In this document: in pieces, positions 31,579 through 40,516 of the stretch
Layout of the letters: each line of letters opens with the position of its first letter
How positions within the stretch are numbered: the first letter of the stretch is position 1
Assembly (NCBI GenBank): GCA_030147845.1
Contig: JASBUN010000050.1
Span: forward strand, 1 to 57,531
Direction: 5' to 3'
Source: Gammaproteobacteria bacterium
GTDB taxonomy: Bacteria; Pseudomonadota; Gammaproteobacteria; JASBUN01
Length of the DNA: 57,531 nucleotides
The notes under the pieces: model-generated
Database searches by the model: none
What the model was told of the DNA's origin: nothing
Seen by the model: the letters and a program-made list of their open reading frames with translations, nothing else
Made by a program: the position numbers and the translations under genes

Positions 31579-31953
31579 CTACCGCTCAGCGCTGCAGAAT
31601 ACCTCACGCATCATGCTGATCAGCCGCAGCGTGCGCGGATCACCGACACGGTAGTAGACGCGGTTGGCATCCTTACGCGAGGCAAGGATACCTTTGTCGC
31701 GGAGAATGGCAAGGTGCTGCGAAATATTGCTTTGCGAGGTTCCGACGTGTTCGACGATATCCTGAACACTGACTTCACGGTCGCCCAAGGTGCAAAGAAT
31801 TTTCAATCGCAACGGATGGGACATGGCCTTCAACGACCGCGATGCCCGGTCGATGTCTTCGTCCCGCGTAATCAATAATTCACCAGAGGTCATATCCGAG
31901 TCCGAGTAAAGATAGGGAGCACAGCCTCCCAGCGCTTCTCGTAATGTTTCCAT
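31579..31953 (-). CDS. ArsR-family transcriptional regulator, BigR/SqrR-like
   Basis: A 124-residue winged-helix repressor. The helix-turn-helix covers roughly residues 62-92 (VQDIVEHVGTSQSNISQHLAIL). Two cysteines, Cys54 (LKILCTL) and Cys120 (MREVFC), are 66 residues apart. From memory BigR (Cys42/Cys108) and SqrR (Cys41/Cys107), which sense persulfides by cross-linking this pair, have the same spacing and local context. A third cysteine (Cys11) is in the N-terminal extension. Metal-binding ELCVCD of arsenic/cadmium sensors is absent. It lies between yibN and gpmI; an inverted repeat eight bases upstream could be its own operator. Confidence 0.87.
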   Translation of the reverse strand: METLREALGGCAPYLYSDSDMTSGELLITRDEDIDRASRSLKAMSHPLRLKILCTLGDREVSVQDIVEHVGTSQSNISQHLAILRDKGILASRKDANRVYYRVGDPRTLRLISMMREVFCSAER

Positions 31954-31960
31954 AGGATTG

Positions 31961-31977
31961 GTTACAGCCTTTGTAAC
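31961..31977. promoter_or_regulatory. Candidate operator of the ArsR-type regulator
   Basis: GTTAC-AGCCTTT-GTAAC is an inverted repeat with perfect five-base arms directly upstream of the regulator's start. A further GTTAC occurs near 32030. Symmetry and position suggest autoregulation, but the arms are short. Confidence 0.4.
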
Positions 31978-32194
31978 TGCCTTTTATAAGCATGACGTTA
32001 TACAATAATACAGCTTTTGTGAAGTGCCAAGTTACGGTTTATGCTTGACTTCGGCGCGAATCGCTGTCGCGTTTGATTCTCCGCCAAGTAACCCAGCGTT
32101 GCTGGCCCCAACCCACGATTCACGCTAGACTGCAGCCAAATCCCAGTTGACCTCCATGGTTGCAGACAAGTCGTTTACCCGCAAGCGAAAAAAC

Positions 32195-33757
32195 ATGCAT
32201 TCTAGACCGAAACCCATGGTCCTGCTCATCCTCGACGGCTGGGGATACAGCGAAAATACCTATTTCAACGCCATAGATGCCGCCCGCAAACCGACTTGGG
32301 AGCGCTTATGGAGCCAGTATCCGCATAGCCTGATCCGCACCTCGGGTGCGGCCGTCGGTCTGCCTGGCGAGCAAATGGGCAACTCCGAGGTCGGCCACCT
32401 CAATCTCGGCGCCGGGCGCGTGGTGTACCAAGAATTTACCCGCGTCAGTCGCGCCGTGCGCACCGGCTCATTTTTTTCCAACCACACCTTGACGTCAGCG
32501 GTCGATCAGGCGATCGAGCGCAATAAGGCGGTGCATATCATGGGCCTACTGTCGCCCGGTGGCGTGCATAGCCATGAAGAGCATATTTACGCCATGGCGC
32601 AATTGGCGGCCCAGCGCGGCGCCCAGCGCATTTATCTACACGCGTTCCTGGACGGCCGCGATACCGCACCGAAGAGCGCCATGGCCTCGGTTCAAGCCAT
32701 GCAAGAAAGATTCGCCGAATACGGCGCCGGGCGCTTCGCGTCGATAATTGGGCGCTATTACGCCATGGACCGCGACCACCGTTGGCCACGTATTCAGGCC
32801 GCCTACGACCTGATTACCCAGGGTTCGGCCGAGTTCGAGGCGCCGGATGCCATCACCGGTCTGGAGCAGGCCTACGCGCGCGGCGAGAGCGACGAATTCG
32901 TCCAGGCCACGCGCGTCGTGCCCGACGGTACTACGCCGGTTCGCTTCGAAGACGGCGACACGCTGGTGTTCATGAACTACCGCTCCGACCGTGCCCGCCA
33001 AATCACGCGACCGTTCATCGAGCCGGATTTCGATGGTTTCGAACGCGCCTATGCGCCTCGACCGGGCGCCATGGTCAGCCTCACCGAGTACAAAAAGGAT
33101 TTCCGCATTCCGGTGGCGTTTCCGCCCGAGCGCATGAGCAACGGGTTGGGCGAGTACATCGCCAGCCAGGGCTTACACCAACTGCGCATCGCCGAAACGG
33201 AAAAATACGCGCACGTGACGTTTTTCTTCAATGGTGGCGAGGAAGCGCCTTTCGTCGGCGAAGACCGCATTCTGGTGCCGTCGCCGCAGGTGGCTACCTA
33301 TGATCTGCAGCCGCAAATGAGTGCACCAGAGGTGACAGATCGCCTGGTCGAGGCGATTCGCGCCGACGCGTACGACCTGATCGTATGCAATTTTGCCAAC
33401 CCCGACATGGTCGGCCACACCGGTAACTTCGAGGCCGCCGTGCGCGCCATCGAAGCGGTGGATAACTGCCTGGAGCGAATCTACGCGGCCGTAAAGGAAC
33501 GCGGCGGCGAAATGTTGGTGACGGCCGACCACGGTAATGCCGAGCAGATGCGCGGTGACAATACCGGCCAGGCGCATACGGCACACACCTCCAATTTAGT
33601 GCCGCTGATCTACGTTGGCCGCGCGGCCGAACTCGATGGCGGCGGCGCCTTGGCCGACATCGCGCCGACCCTCATCAATTTGATGGGACTGTCAAAACCC
33701 GCTGAAATGAGTGGCCACTGTCTGGTCAATCTAGCCCAGGAGCAAGCCGTTTCATGA
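32195..33757 (+). CDS. gpmI: 2,3-bisphosphoglycerate-independent phosphoglycerate mutase
   Basis: Mn-dependent glycolytic/gluconeogenic mutase of 520 residues. [10 protein letters not shown] at the N-terminus holds the first metal ligand, and [14 protein letters not shown] carries the phosphoserine nucleophile Ser64. [10 protein letters not shown] and [10 protein letters not shown] provide the remaining metal ligands. The ATG at 32195 aligns with the family; an ATG at 32147 would add 16 residues with no homology. Its stop overlaps the envC start (ATGA). The order gpmI-envC-ctpA-yibQ is conserved in gammaproteobacteria. Confidence 0.96.
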   Translation: MHSRPKPMVLLILDGWGYSENTYFNAIDAARKPTWERLWSQYPHSLIRTSGAAVGLPGEQMGNSEVGHLNLGAGRVVYQEFTRVSRAVRTGSFFSNHTLTSAVDQAIERNKAVHIMGLLSPGGVHSHEEHIYAMAQLAAQRGAQRIYLHAFLDGRDTAPKSAMASVQAMQERFAEYGAGRFASIIGRYYAMDRDHRWPRIQAAYDLITQGSAEFEAPDAITGLEQAYARGESDEFVQATRVVPDGTTPVRFEDGDTLVFMNYRSDRARQITRPFIEPDFDGFERAYAPRPGAMVSLTEYKKDFRIPVAFPPERMSNGLGEYIASQGLHQLRIAETEKYAHVTFFFNGGEEAPFVGEDRILVPSPQVATYDLQPQMSAPEVTDRLVEAIRADAYDLIVCNFANPDMVGHTGNFEAAVRAIEAVDNCLERIYAAVKERGGEMLVTADHGNAEQMRGDNTGQAHTAHTSNLVPLIYVGRAAELDGGGALADIAPTLINLMGLSKPAEMSGHCLVNLAQEQAVS

Positions 33758-34968
33758 GCCGCGTGGCGCGCGCGGGCAGTGCCGCGAGTGCGTTGGTGTG
33801 GGTTGTGGCCGTCATTTTTGTGCTGTTTGCCGCGCCGCGCGTGCAGGCCGCGCCTAGCGCTGAAAGTCGCGCCAAAGCCGCGCAGCTACAAAAGCTGCGA
33901 CAGCAGATCAAGTCATTACGCAAGGCGCTCGATAGCTCGCGCGGGCAGCGTGATCAAGTGCGTACCGAATTGCGTCAGGCTGAACAGACCATCGGCACGG
34001 TCGGCAAGGCGCTACGTTCGATTGATGCCGATGTCGCGCAGACGCAGGCCCGCATGCGCCAACTACAGCGCCAGCGCGCTAGCTTGCAGCAACAAATGGC
34101 GAAAGACAGCGACGTGCTCGGACGCCAGCTGCGCGCCAGCTACATGATGGGCCGCCAGGAACAACTCAAGTTGTTGCTCAATCAGACCGATCCCGCCAAA
34201 GTGCAGCGCGCGCTGGTGTATTTCGATTATCTCAATCGTGCCCGCAGCGCCCGTATCCGTGCCGCCCAGCAGCAGGTCAAGCAGCTGCAAGGGCTGGAAA
34301 CCGAAATCGCCGCCAAACAACACAGCCTGAAACAGTTGCAGGCGCAAAAACAGCAGCAAAAAGAGCTACTCGAGAGCAGCCGTGCGGAGCGCAAGCGGGT
34401 GCTGGCTGCGCTCGCCAGCGACATCTCCAGCAAGGGCCAGGAACTGCAGGGTATGTTGCGCGACCAACAACAACTGGAAAAAGTGGTCAAGGCGCTCGAG
34501 CATGTGTTGGCCGACATCCCCATGAACAAGCAGCTAGACCGCCCGTTTGCCAGCCTGCGCGGGAAATTGCCGTGGCCGGTCAGCGGGCGTATCGTGGTTC
34601 GCTACGGCAGCGACCGTGGTGTCGGTGGTATGAAGTGGCATGGCGTGATGATTTCGGCGCCGGCGGGCACCGAGGTGCACGCCATTTCGCACGGCCGGGT
34701 AGCGTTTGCCGGTTGGTTGCGCGGCTACGGCTTACTGCTGATCATTGATCATGGCCACGGTTATATGAGTTTGTATGGGCATAACCAGAGCATGTATAAG
34801 GATGTCGGCGAATGGGTCCAGGCCGGTGAGGTCATCGCCAGCGTCGGCGACAGCGGCGGACAACACCAAAGCGGATTGTATTTCGAGCTGCGACGGCAGG
34901 GTAACCCGGTGAATCCGAGCCGCTGGTGCCGAGCCGGGGGTGCGCGCACGGTCGGGGCAAACCCGTGA
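33754..34968 (+). CDS. envC: Murein hydrolase activator EnvC family protein
   Basis: Periplasmic protein of 404 residues: a signal sequence (about 1-35), a long Gln/Leu/Arg-rich coiled coil (about 40-250) and a C-terminal LytM/M23 domain. The LytM domain looks catalytically degenerate. The first metal motif reads WHGVMIS without the usual Asp, and the last HxH is replaced by LYFEL. This is the EnvC pattern, where the domain activates amidases at the division site rather than cutting peptidoglycan. It starts within the gpmI stop codon. Confidence 0.92.
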   Translation: MSRVARAGSAASALVWVVAVIFVLFAAPRVQAAPSAESRAKAAQLQKLRQQIKSLRKALDSSRGQRDQVRTELRQAEQTIGTVGKALRSIDADVAQTQARMRQLQRQRASLQQQMAKDSDVLGRQLRASYMMGRQEQLKLLLNQTDPAKVQRALVYFDYLNRARSARIRAAQQQVKQLQGLETEIAAKQHSLKQLQAQKQQQKELLESSRAERKRVLAALASDISSKGQELQGMLRDQQQLEKVVKALEHVLADIPMNKQLDRPFASLRGKLPWPVSGRIVVRYGSDRGVGGMKWHGVMISAPAGTEVHAISHGRVAFAGWLRGYGLLLIIDHGHGYMSLYGHNQSMYKDVGEWVQAGEVIASVGDSGGQHQSGLYFELRRQGNPVNPSRWCRAGGARTVGANP

Positions 34969-35067
34969 GGGAATTCCAGCCCCCCCCCTTCTGTGCTATG
35001 TTGCGATCTAACTTTTCTAGTGGAACATATCTGCGGCCGAATCCGGTCTGGCAGTGGGAGCTTTAGC

Positions 35068-36402
35068 ATGCATTCCAAGACCCGCATCATCCTTGTCCTC
35101 TTTCTAGGCGTTGCCCTGGGCGGAGGCCTCAGCTTTGGTTCCGGCGCCCTGGCCAAGCGCAGTGCCCCGGAGGCGCAAATTCCGACTGAGGAACTACGGG
35201 CGTTCGCGGATGTGTTCGCGCGCATCAAGAATGACTATGTGGAAAAAGTGGATGACAAGACGCTGCTGCAAAATGCCATTCGCGGCATGCTGGCGGGGCT
35301 GGACCCCCATTCTGCCTATCTTGACGCGCAGGAGTTTAAGGATTTACAGATCGGTACGACCGGCGAGTTCGGTGGTCTTGGTATCGAAGTGGGGATGGAA
35401 AACGGATTCGTCAAAGTCATCGCGCCGATCGATGATACGCCGGCGCAACGCGCTGGTGTGCACGCCGGTGACCTCATCATTCGACTCGACGATACACCCG
35501 TGAAGGGCATGACACTCGGCGATGCCGTCAAGCATATGCGCGGCAAACCGGGTTCGCCGATCGTGCTGACCATCGTACGCGAAGGCGAGCAAAAGCCGCT
35601 CGTCCTCACCATCAAGCGCGCCATCATTAAGGTCAAGAGCGTCAAAAGCCGCATGCTGGAAAACGGCTACGGCTATGTGCGCATCACGCAGTTTCAGTCC
35701 AAGACCGGCGAATCACTGGTGCGCGCGGTGAGTAAGCTGAAACAACAAAGCGGTGGCAAGCTCAAGGGCTTGGTGCTTGATCTGCGTAATAACCCTGGCG
35801 GTGTGCTGGGCGCGGCGGTATCGGTATCGGACGCATTTCTGACTTCGGGCCTGATCGTCTATACCGAAGGCCGCGTGGCCGATTCGCGCTTGCGCTTTAC
35901 CGCGAATCCAGGCGATGTGCTTAACGGTGCGCCGCTGGTGGTGTTGGTCAACGGCGGGTCGGCGTCGGCCTCGGAGATTGTTTCCGGCGCCCTGCAGGAT
36001 CACCATCGCGCCATCATCATGGGCGAGAAGACCTTCGGTAAAGGTTCCGTGCAGACCATTATGCCGACCCGTGGCGGCACGGCTGTCAAGCTCACCACAG
36101 CGCGCTATTACACGCCGTCGGGTCGTTCCATCCAGGCCGAGGGTATTGTGCCCGACATTGAGGTGAAGAATGTCAAAGTCGCGTCGGTCGATGGCGGCCC
36201 GGTTATCTCACTCAAAGAGCGCGATCTCAGCCGGCATCTTACGAACGGCACGCTGGACAAGGCGACGGCAGCGCAGCGTGCAGCCGCTACCAATAAGGAA
36301 AAGGCTGCGGCTGCGGATGACAAGCTGATGCGCAGTGACTATCAATTGTTCGAGGCGCTAACGCTGCTGAAGGGCCTGAATATTGCCCGTCAAACGCAGT
36401 GA
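35068..36402 (+). CDS. ctpA: Carboxy-terminal processing peptidase (S41 family)
   Basis: Periplasmic serine protease of 444 residues with a signal peptide (about 1-29), a PDZ domain (about 95-185) and an S41 protease core. The Ser/Lys dyad is visible: Ser300 in GGSASASEI and Lys325 in GEKTFGKG, 25 residues apart as in E. coli Prc. The start ATG at 35068 is preceded by GGGAG; an upstream in-frame start would precede the signal peptide with extra residues. It lies between envC and a yibQ-like gene and probably tunes peptidoglycan hydrolases. Confidence 0.95.
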   Translation: MHSKTRIILVLFLGVALGGGLSFGSGALAKRSAPEAQIPTEELRAFADVFARIKNDYVEKVDDKTLLQNAIRGMLAGLDPHSAYLDAQEFKDLQIGTTGEFGGLGIEVGMENGFVKVIAPIDDTPAQRAGVHAGDLIIRLDDTPVKGMTLGDAVKHMRGKPGSPIVLTIVREGEQKPLVLTIKRAIIKVKSVKSRMLENGYGYVRITQFQSKTGESLVRAVSKLKQQSGGKLKGLVLDLRNNPGGVLGAAVSVSDAFLTSGLIVYTEGRVADSRLRFTANPGDVLNGAPLVVLVNGGSASASEIVSGALQDHHRAIIMGEKTFGKGSVQTIMPTRGGTAVKLTTARYYTPSGRSIQAEGIVPDIEVKNVKVASVDGGPVISLKERDLSRHLTNGTLDKATAAQRAAATNKEKAAAADDKLMRSDYQLFEALTLLKGLNIARQTQ

Positions 36403-37252
36403 GTCACCGGTTAGCGGCCGCCGATTACGCATCTGGGCCGGCGTATTTCTGCTCGCGTTGTCGCTGCCGGCGGCGCGCGCGGCCGAGGAGCGCGCCGCAA
36501 CGGCACACGATTGGCCGGCGATAAGTATCGTCATCGATGACCTTGGTGGCCGCTACCAGGCCACCTTGCGCGCCATCGCGCTGCCAGGGCCGGTGGCGTG
36601 TTCTTTCCTGCCGTATGGCGAACACACACGCCGCCTGGCGGTAGTCGCCTATCGGCGCGGCAAAGAAGTCATGTTACACCTGCCTATGCAAACCATCGGC
36701 GATCGCCCGCTTGATCGCGGTGGTCTGACCATGGACATGACACGGCAGGAATTCCTGCGCACCTTGCAACAGGACATTGACGCCGTGCCTCACGCCAGCG
36801 GCGTCAATAATCATATGGGTAGTCTGTTAACGCAACACGCGGGCGACATGCTGTGGCTGATGCGCGCCATTCGTCGACACGGGGGTTTATTTTTTCTCGA
36901 CAGCCGCACCACGGCGCAGACTGTTGCCATGCAAATGGCGCTGGAAACCCACGTCCCCACCATGAAGCGCGACGTGTTTCTGGACGATGACCGCTCACCC
37001 GAAGCCATCCGAGCACAATTCGAGCGCCTGATTCGTCTGGCCAAAATTCACGGCACGGCCCTGGCCATCGGCCATCCGTATGCGCACACGTTCCAAATGC
37101 TTGAGGAAGTGCTGCCGACTTTAAGTGCGCGCGGTGTGCGCTTGGTGCCGGTAGCCGAGATGATTCGACTACAGCAACAGAGGAGGGAGTCATGGCAAGC
37201 GTCCTTGTCCCCCTCGCCCAAGGATGCGAGGAACTCGAAGCCGTCACCATAA
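36383..37252 (+). CDS. Divergent polysaccharide deacetylase family protein (YibQ-like)
   Basis: A 289-residue exported protein with an N-terminal signal (about 16-34, LRIWAGVFLLALSLPAARA). The deacetylase-like beta/alpha barrel shows ISIVIDDLGG, MLHLPMQT and GVNNHMGSLLT, characteristic of the divergent family that follows envC in many genomes. Its activity is unproven. It overlaps ctpA by 20 bases and the next gene by 61 bases. The last ~20 residues, encoded in the overlap, are Ser/Pro/Lys-rich and probably unstructured. Confidence 0.9.
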   Translation: MPVKRSESPVSGRRLRIWAGVFLLALSLPAARAAEERAATAHDWPAISIVIDDLGGRYQATLRAIALPGPVACSFLPYGEHTRRLAVVAYRRGKEVMLHLPMQTIGDRPLDRGGLTMDMTRQEFLRTLQQDIDAVPHASGVNNHMGSLLTQHAGDMLWLMRAIRRHGGLFFLDSRTTAQTVAMQMALETHVPTMKRDVFLDDDRSPEAIRAQFERLIRLAKIHGTALAIGHPYAHTFQMLEEVLPTLSARGVRLVPVAEMIRLQQQRRESWQASLSPSPKDARNSKPSP

Positions 37253-37755
37253 TCGACCTGTTACGGCGCGCCGATTTTGACGTGCTGGTCGCCGGTCTCG
37301 ACGACCAGCCGGTGACCGCATCGCGCGGCACGGTTTTGTTGCCGGATACCACTCTCGATGCAGCCTTACAACAGCAGTTCGACCTGGTCGTGCTACCCGG
37401 CGGCCAGCCTGGCGCCGACCACCTGCGCGCCGATCCGCGTATTCTCACCTTGTTGCGCGACATGGCCGATGCAGGCCGCTATACGGCCGCCATCTGTGCA
37501 GCGCCCAGGGTGTTGGCGGCGGCCGGGTTGCTGGACGGCAAGCGCGCTACGAGTTTTCCCGGTGCGCTCGACGAGATTGACATTCCCGGCCTGTCCTATC
37601 ATACGCAGGCGGTAGTAGCGGACGGCAAAGTGGTTACCTCGCGCGGTCCGGGTACGGCAATGGACTTCGCGTTGTATCTGATTCAGCTGTTGGCGGGCAA
37701 TGCCCGGCGTGAGCGTGTCGAGGCCGCGCTGCAGCGACCACCGGTCGCTCGCTAG
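37192..37755 (+). CDS. DJ-1/PfpI family protein (YajL-like)
   Basis: A 187-residue protein of the DJ-1 superfamily. The N-terminal LVPLAQGCEELEAVTIIDLLRR-type block (here AQGCEELEAVT) holds the conserved Glu, and AAICAAPRVLA carries the nucleophilic-elbow cysteine (Cys104 or nearby). YajL-type proteins are linked to oxidative stress and chaperone or glyoxalase-like activity; which applies is unknown. GAGGGAG upstream supports the ATG at 37192, even though it overlaps the previous gene by 61 bases. Confidence 0.9.
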   Translation: MASVLVPLAQGCEELEAVTIIDLLRRADFDVLVAGLDDQPVTASRGTVLLPDTTLDAALQQQFDLVVLPGGQPGADHLRADPRILTLLRDMADAGRYTAAICAAPRVLAAAGLLDGKRATSFPGALDEIDIPGLSYHTQAVVADGKVVTSRGPGTAMDFALYLIQLLAGNARRERVEAALQRPPVAR

Positions 37756-37815
37756 TTGTGAGCAGGGCGATCGAGTTGCGCACGCATTGATCGCGATACC
37801 ACAGGGGCTGCGTGA

Positions 37816-38823
37816 ATGAGTCTAAAGGTCATCGAGGTGGTTGCTGACGCCGGGCACCTGGATACCGTGCTCAGTATTGGTGAACAACACGAAGTTTTGG
37901 ACTCGTGGTCGACGCCGCCCGGCGAAGACGGTCGTGTGTGTGTGCGCATGCTCGTGCGGCCCGACGGCCGGCAGACGGTTATGGACGCACTGCAAAGCGC
38001 GTTAGGCGCGAACGAGCGCACACGCGTAATCATATTGCCGATCGAAGCCGTGTGGCCGCTGCCCAAAGAGGAGGAAGACGAGGAAGCGGCACGGCGCCGC
38101 TCCGTCGAGACCACGCGCGAAGAACTATATAGCCAAATCGAGAGCAACGCGCGCCTGGACGGCACCTATCTGTTGTTGGTGATGCTGTCTACGATCGTCG
38201 CCGCGATCGGGTTGGTACAAGACAATGTTGCGGTAGTCATTGGCGCTATGGTCATCGCGCCGTTGCTCGGACCCAACATCGCCTTGGCGTTGGGTACGGC
38301 ACTCGGTGATCGCCCGTTGATGGCACGCGCGTTGATCACTAATCTCGCCGGAATGACGCTTGCCCTGGCGTTGTCCTATGGCCTCGGATTAGTCTGGCCG
38401 GGGCATTTGGTGCAGATCAGTACTGAGCTGAGTGCGCGTACTGATGTCGGACTGGACAGCGTGGCGTTGGCTTTGGCATCCGGCGCAGCCGCGGTACTTT
38501 CGTTGACCACCGGCCTGTCTTCGGTTCTGGTGGGCGTGATGGTCGCGGTGGCCTTGCTGCCGCCGACCGCGGCGATGGGGCTGTTGCTGGGCAGTGGACA
38601 TACAACCGAGGCTTTGGGCGCCGGTCTGCTGTTGGCGGTAAACGTTGTGTGCGTGAATCTTTCCGCCAAAGTCGTGCTCCTGGTCAAAGGCGTGCGCCCA
38701 CGTACCTGGTTGGAGAAAGCCAAGGCGCGCCAGTCGATGACCGCTTACCTACTATTCTGGATCGTAACATTAGCGGTTTTGATCGCCGCCATCTATCTGC
38801 GACAGCGCGTCGTATCACCGTAA
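37816..38823 (+). CDS. DUF389 (TIGR00341-like) integral membrane protein
   Basis: A 335-residue protein. Residues 1-80 form a soluble alpha/beta domain (KVIEVVADAGHLDTVLSIGE). A charged linker (EEEDEEAARRR) and about six to seven transmembrane helices (roughly 115-330) follow, with a conserved run DNVAVVIGAMVIAPLLGPN. DUF389 proteins are widespread in bacteria without an agreed function. It ends at the edge of the repeat array and has its own space of 60 bases after the DJ-1 gene. Confidence 0.88.
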   Translation: MSLKVIEVVADAGHLDTVLSIGEQHEVLDSWSTPPGEDGRVCVRMLVRPDGRQTVMDALQSALGANERTRVIILPIEAVWPLPKEEEDEEAARRRSVETTREELYSQIESNARLDGTYLLLVMLSTIVAAIGLVQDNVAVVIGAMVIAPLLGPNIALALGTALGDRPLMARALITNLAGMTLALALSYGLGLVWPGHLVQISTELSARTDVGLDSVALALASGAAAVLSLTTGLSSVLVGVMVAVALLPPTAAMGLLLGSGHTTEALGAGLLLAVNVVCVNLSAKVVLLVKGVRPRTWLEKAKARQSMTAYLLFWIVTLAVLIAAIYLRQRVVSP

Positions 38824-38850
38824 ACAGAAGCGGCAGGCCGGTGCGCGTAT

Positions 38851-39641
38851 TTTTTGTCCGCACGGATTCATCCGTGCATCATGCTGAAATCATGACATGA
38901 GACGACCCAATCACCTTGGCGCGCTTTGCGCCTTGGTGAGAGCGTCATGCAATTTGGCTAAACCCTAATCTCTCGCAAAGACGCCAGGCACGCAAAGAAA
39001 ACATAGGCTTTATATGTTTTCAGCCATGCGTGGACAGACCAAACCAGGTTAAAGCAGTGCCGACAAAATCATGCGGTGCGCGATATCGTTAGCGAGGTTT
39101 TTGTAGGCACGGATTCATCCGTGCATCACGCGGCAATCATGCCATGAGACGACCCAATCACCTTGGCGCGCTTTGCGCCTTGGCGAGAGTTTCATGCATT
39201 TGGTTAAACCGTCATCTCTCGAAAAGACGCCAGGCACGCAAAGGAAATAGAAGGTTCATGCATTTTCTCCCGTGCCGACAAAATCATGCGGTGCGCGATG
39301 CCGTTAGCGAGGTTTTTGTAGGCACGGATTCATCCGTGCATCACGCGAAAATCATGCCATGAGATGCCCCATTCATCTTGGCGCGCTTTGCGCCTTGGCG
39401 AGAGTTTCATGCATTTGGCTAAACCCTAATCTCTCGCAAAGAAGCCAGGCACGCAAAAAACCACGGGCTTTATGCCTCCTTATCCGTGCTCATTGCGTGG
39501 GGCCAATGCACGGCTAAAGCCGTGCCTACAACATCATACGGTACGCGGTGATTGTGGTAGTTTTTTTGTAGGCACGGATTCATCCGTGCAAGGTAGGCCG
39601 CGAAACGTAGCGGGCCTGCCCGGCTTCATCCGCGCCTACAA
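38851..39641. repeat. Tandem array of four hairpin-containing intergenic repeats
   Basis: This 850-base gap has no gene. The 18-base palindrome GCACGGATTCATCCGTGC occurs at 38860, 39107, 39322 and 39572 (periods 247, 215 and 250). In the first three copies it is followed by a conserved ~120-base segment. That segment contains CTTGGCGCGCTTTGCGCCTT...GAGAG and, about 30 bases on, an imperfect inverse CTCTCGCAAAGACGCCAGGC, so each unit can fold into a second, larger hairpin. Copies 2 and 3 are also preceded by AAAATCATGCGGTGCGCGAT. The fourth copy is truncated after its palindrome, and a related hairpin GCACGGCTAAAGCCGTGC lies at 39508. Short open frames here encode repeated FVGTDSSVHHA-like strings and are artefacts of the repeat. 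Confidence 0.9.
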
Positions 39642-39676
39642 CGTTCTTCAGGAACGATCTTTGGCCGTGCTGCACG

Positions 39677-39880
39677 TTAGTCACGCTGCACTTTTTGTAA
39701 AACTTGGCTGGGCAGGTCGCCGCTGCGGTAATACGGCGGCGGCTGTAGCATGGCTTCGAAGGCGGCGTCGCGCGCCAGCGGCGTGTCATACCAGCGGAAG
39801 CTTTCCCACCCCTCGCCCAGCAAGGTGGTCATGGTATCGCCGGGCGGCAAGGTGACGCGGATGCCGTATTGCTTGGCCAT
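39677..39880 (-). CDS. Small conserved protein of unknown function
   Basis: A 67-residue protein starting MAKQYGIRVTLPPGDTM at the ATG at 39880. It is compact and soluble, with an aromatic-rich centre (GEGWESFRWYDT) and a C-terminal YYRSGDLPSQVLQKVQ. The pattern resembles small uncharacterised proteins I associate with Chromatiales-type genomes, which supports it being a real gene. It lies at the right edge of the repeat array and is divergent from DUF2721. Function unknown. Confidence 0.65.
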   Translation of the reverse strand: MAKQYGIRVTLPPGDTMTTLLGEGWESFRWYDTPLARDAAFEAMLQPPPYYRSGDLPSQVLQKVQRD

Positions 39881-40045
39881 ATATGTTGTCCGTAAGGTGA
39901 TTAGTGGCGTTGGCGCCATCCTACCGGAGCACGGACCGCGACGGTAGTCGTGCCGCGGTTGCGCTACACCATTTCCTCGCTCGGCGGGCGGCGTTATAGT
40001 GCCTACACTAATCCCTCACCGCCGTTGACGTCAGGAGCCTCGCCC

Positions 40046-40486
40046 ATGCTACCCGAAGCGCCGTTGACTTCCGTCGCCCACGCCATCCAACTGGCGGTGG
40101 CACCGGTTTTTCTGCTCACCGGCGTCGGCGCTATATTGGGCGTGCTGAGCAACCGCCTCGGCCGCATCATCGATCGCGGCCGGGTCTTGACCGAAAAACT
40201 CGATCTCGTCGAGCAAACGTTACGGCCCGCTATGCAAGAAGAAATCACGCTGCTATCGCGGCGTGCGCGCCTAATCAGTTTTGCTATCGGCTTGTGTACG
40301 ACCTGCGCGTTGTTGGTGTGCACGTTGATCGCGGTGTTGTTCGCCGGGTCGTTCGTTGCCATCAACATGCGCGCACCCATTTCGCTGCTGTTCGTGGCCG
40401 CTATGTTAGCCCTGATCTTGGCGCTGGTGAATTTCCTGCGCGAGGTCTATTTGGCTACCGCCAATCTGCGCGTCAGTTCGCACTGA
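40046..40486 (+). CDS. DUF2721 family membrane protein
   Basis: A 146-residue protein with three predicted transmembrane helices: about 14-32 (AVAPVFLLTGVGAILGVLS), about 73-97, and about 102-124. Between the first two is a soluble loop with SNRLGRIIDRGRVL, the family hallmark. AGGAG upstream supports the ATG at 40046 over the longer in-frame start at 39950. Function is unknown. It is convergent with ubiB. Confidence 0.85.
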   Translation: MLPEAPLTSVAHAIQLAVAPVFLLTGVGAILGVLSNRLGRIIDRGRVLTEKLDLVEQTLRPAMQEEITLLSRRARLISFAIGLCTTCALLVCTLIAVLFAGSFVAINMRAPISLLFVAAMLALILALVNFLREVYLATANLRVSSH

Positions 40487-40516
40487 ACGATTCGTGCGCA
40501 GCGGCGCTTGGTTTCG

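Noticed and set aside
39144..39362. Short open frames in the repeat array, one encoding FVGTDSSVHHAKIMP
   Set aside because: The same peptide string recurs because the DNA repeats; no ribosome binding site or family support.
38851..39641. CRISPR array
   Set aside because: The repeated palindromes are 215-250 bases apart, the intervening DNA is itself repeated, and no cas gene is near.
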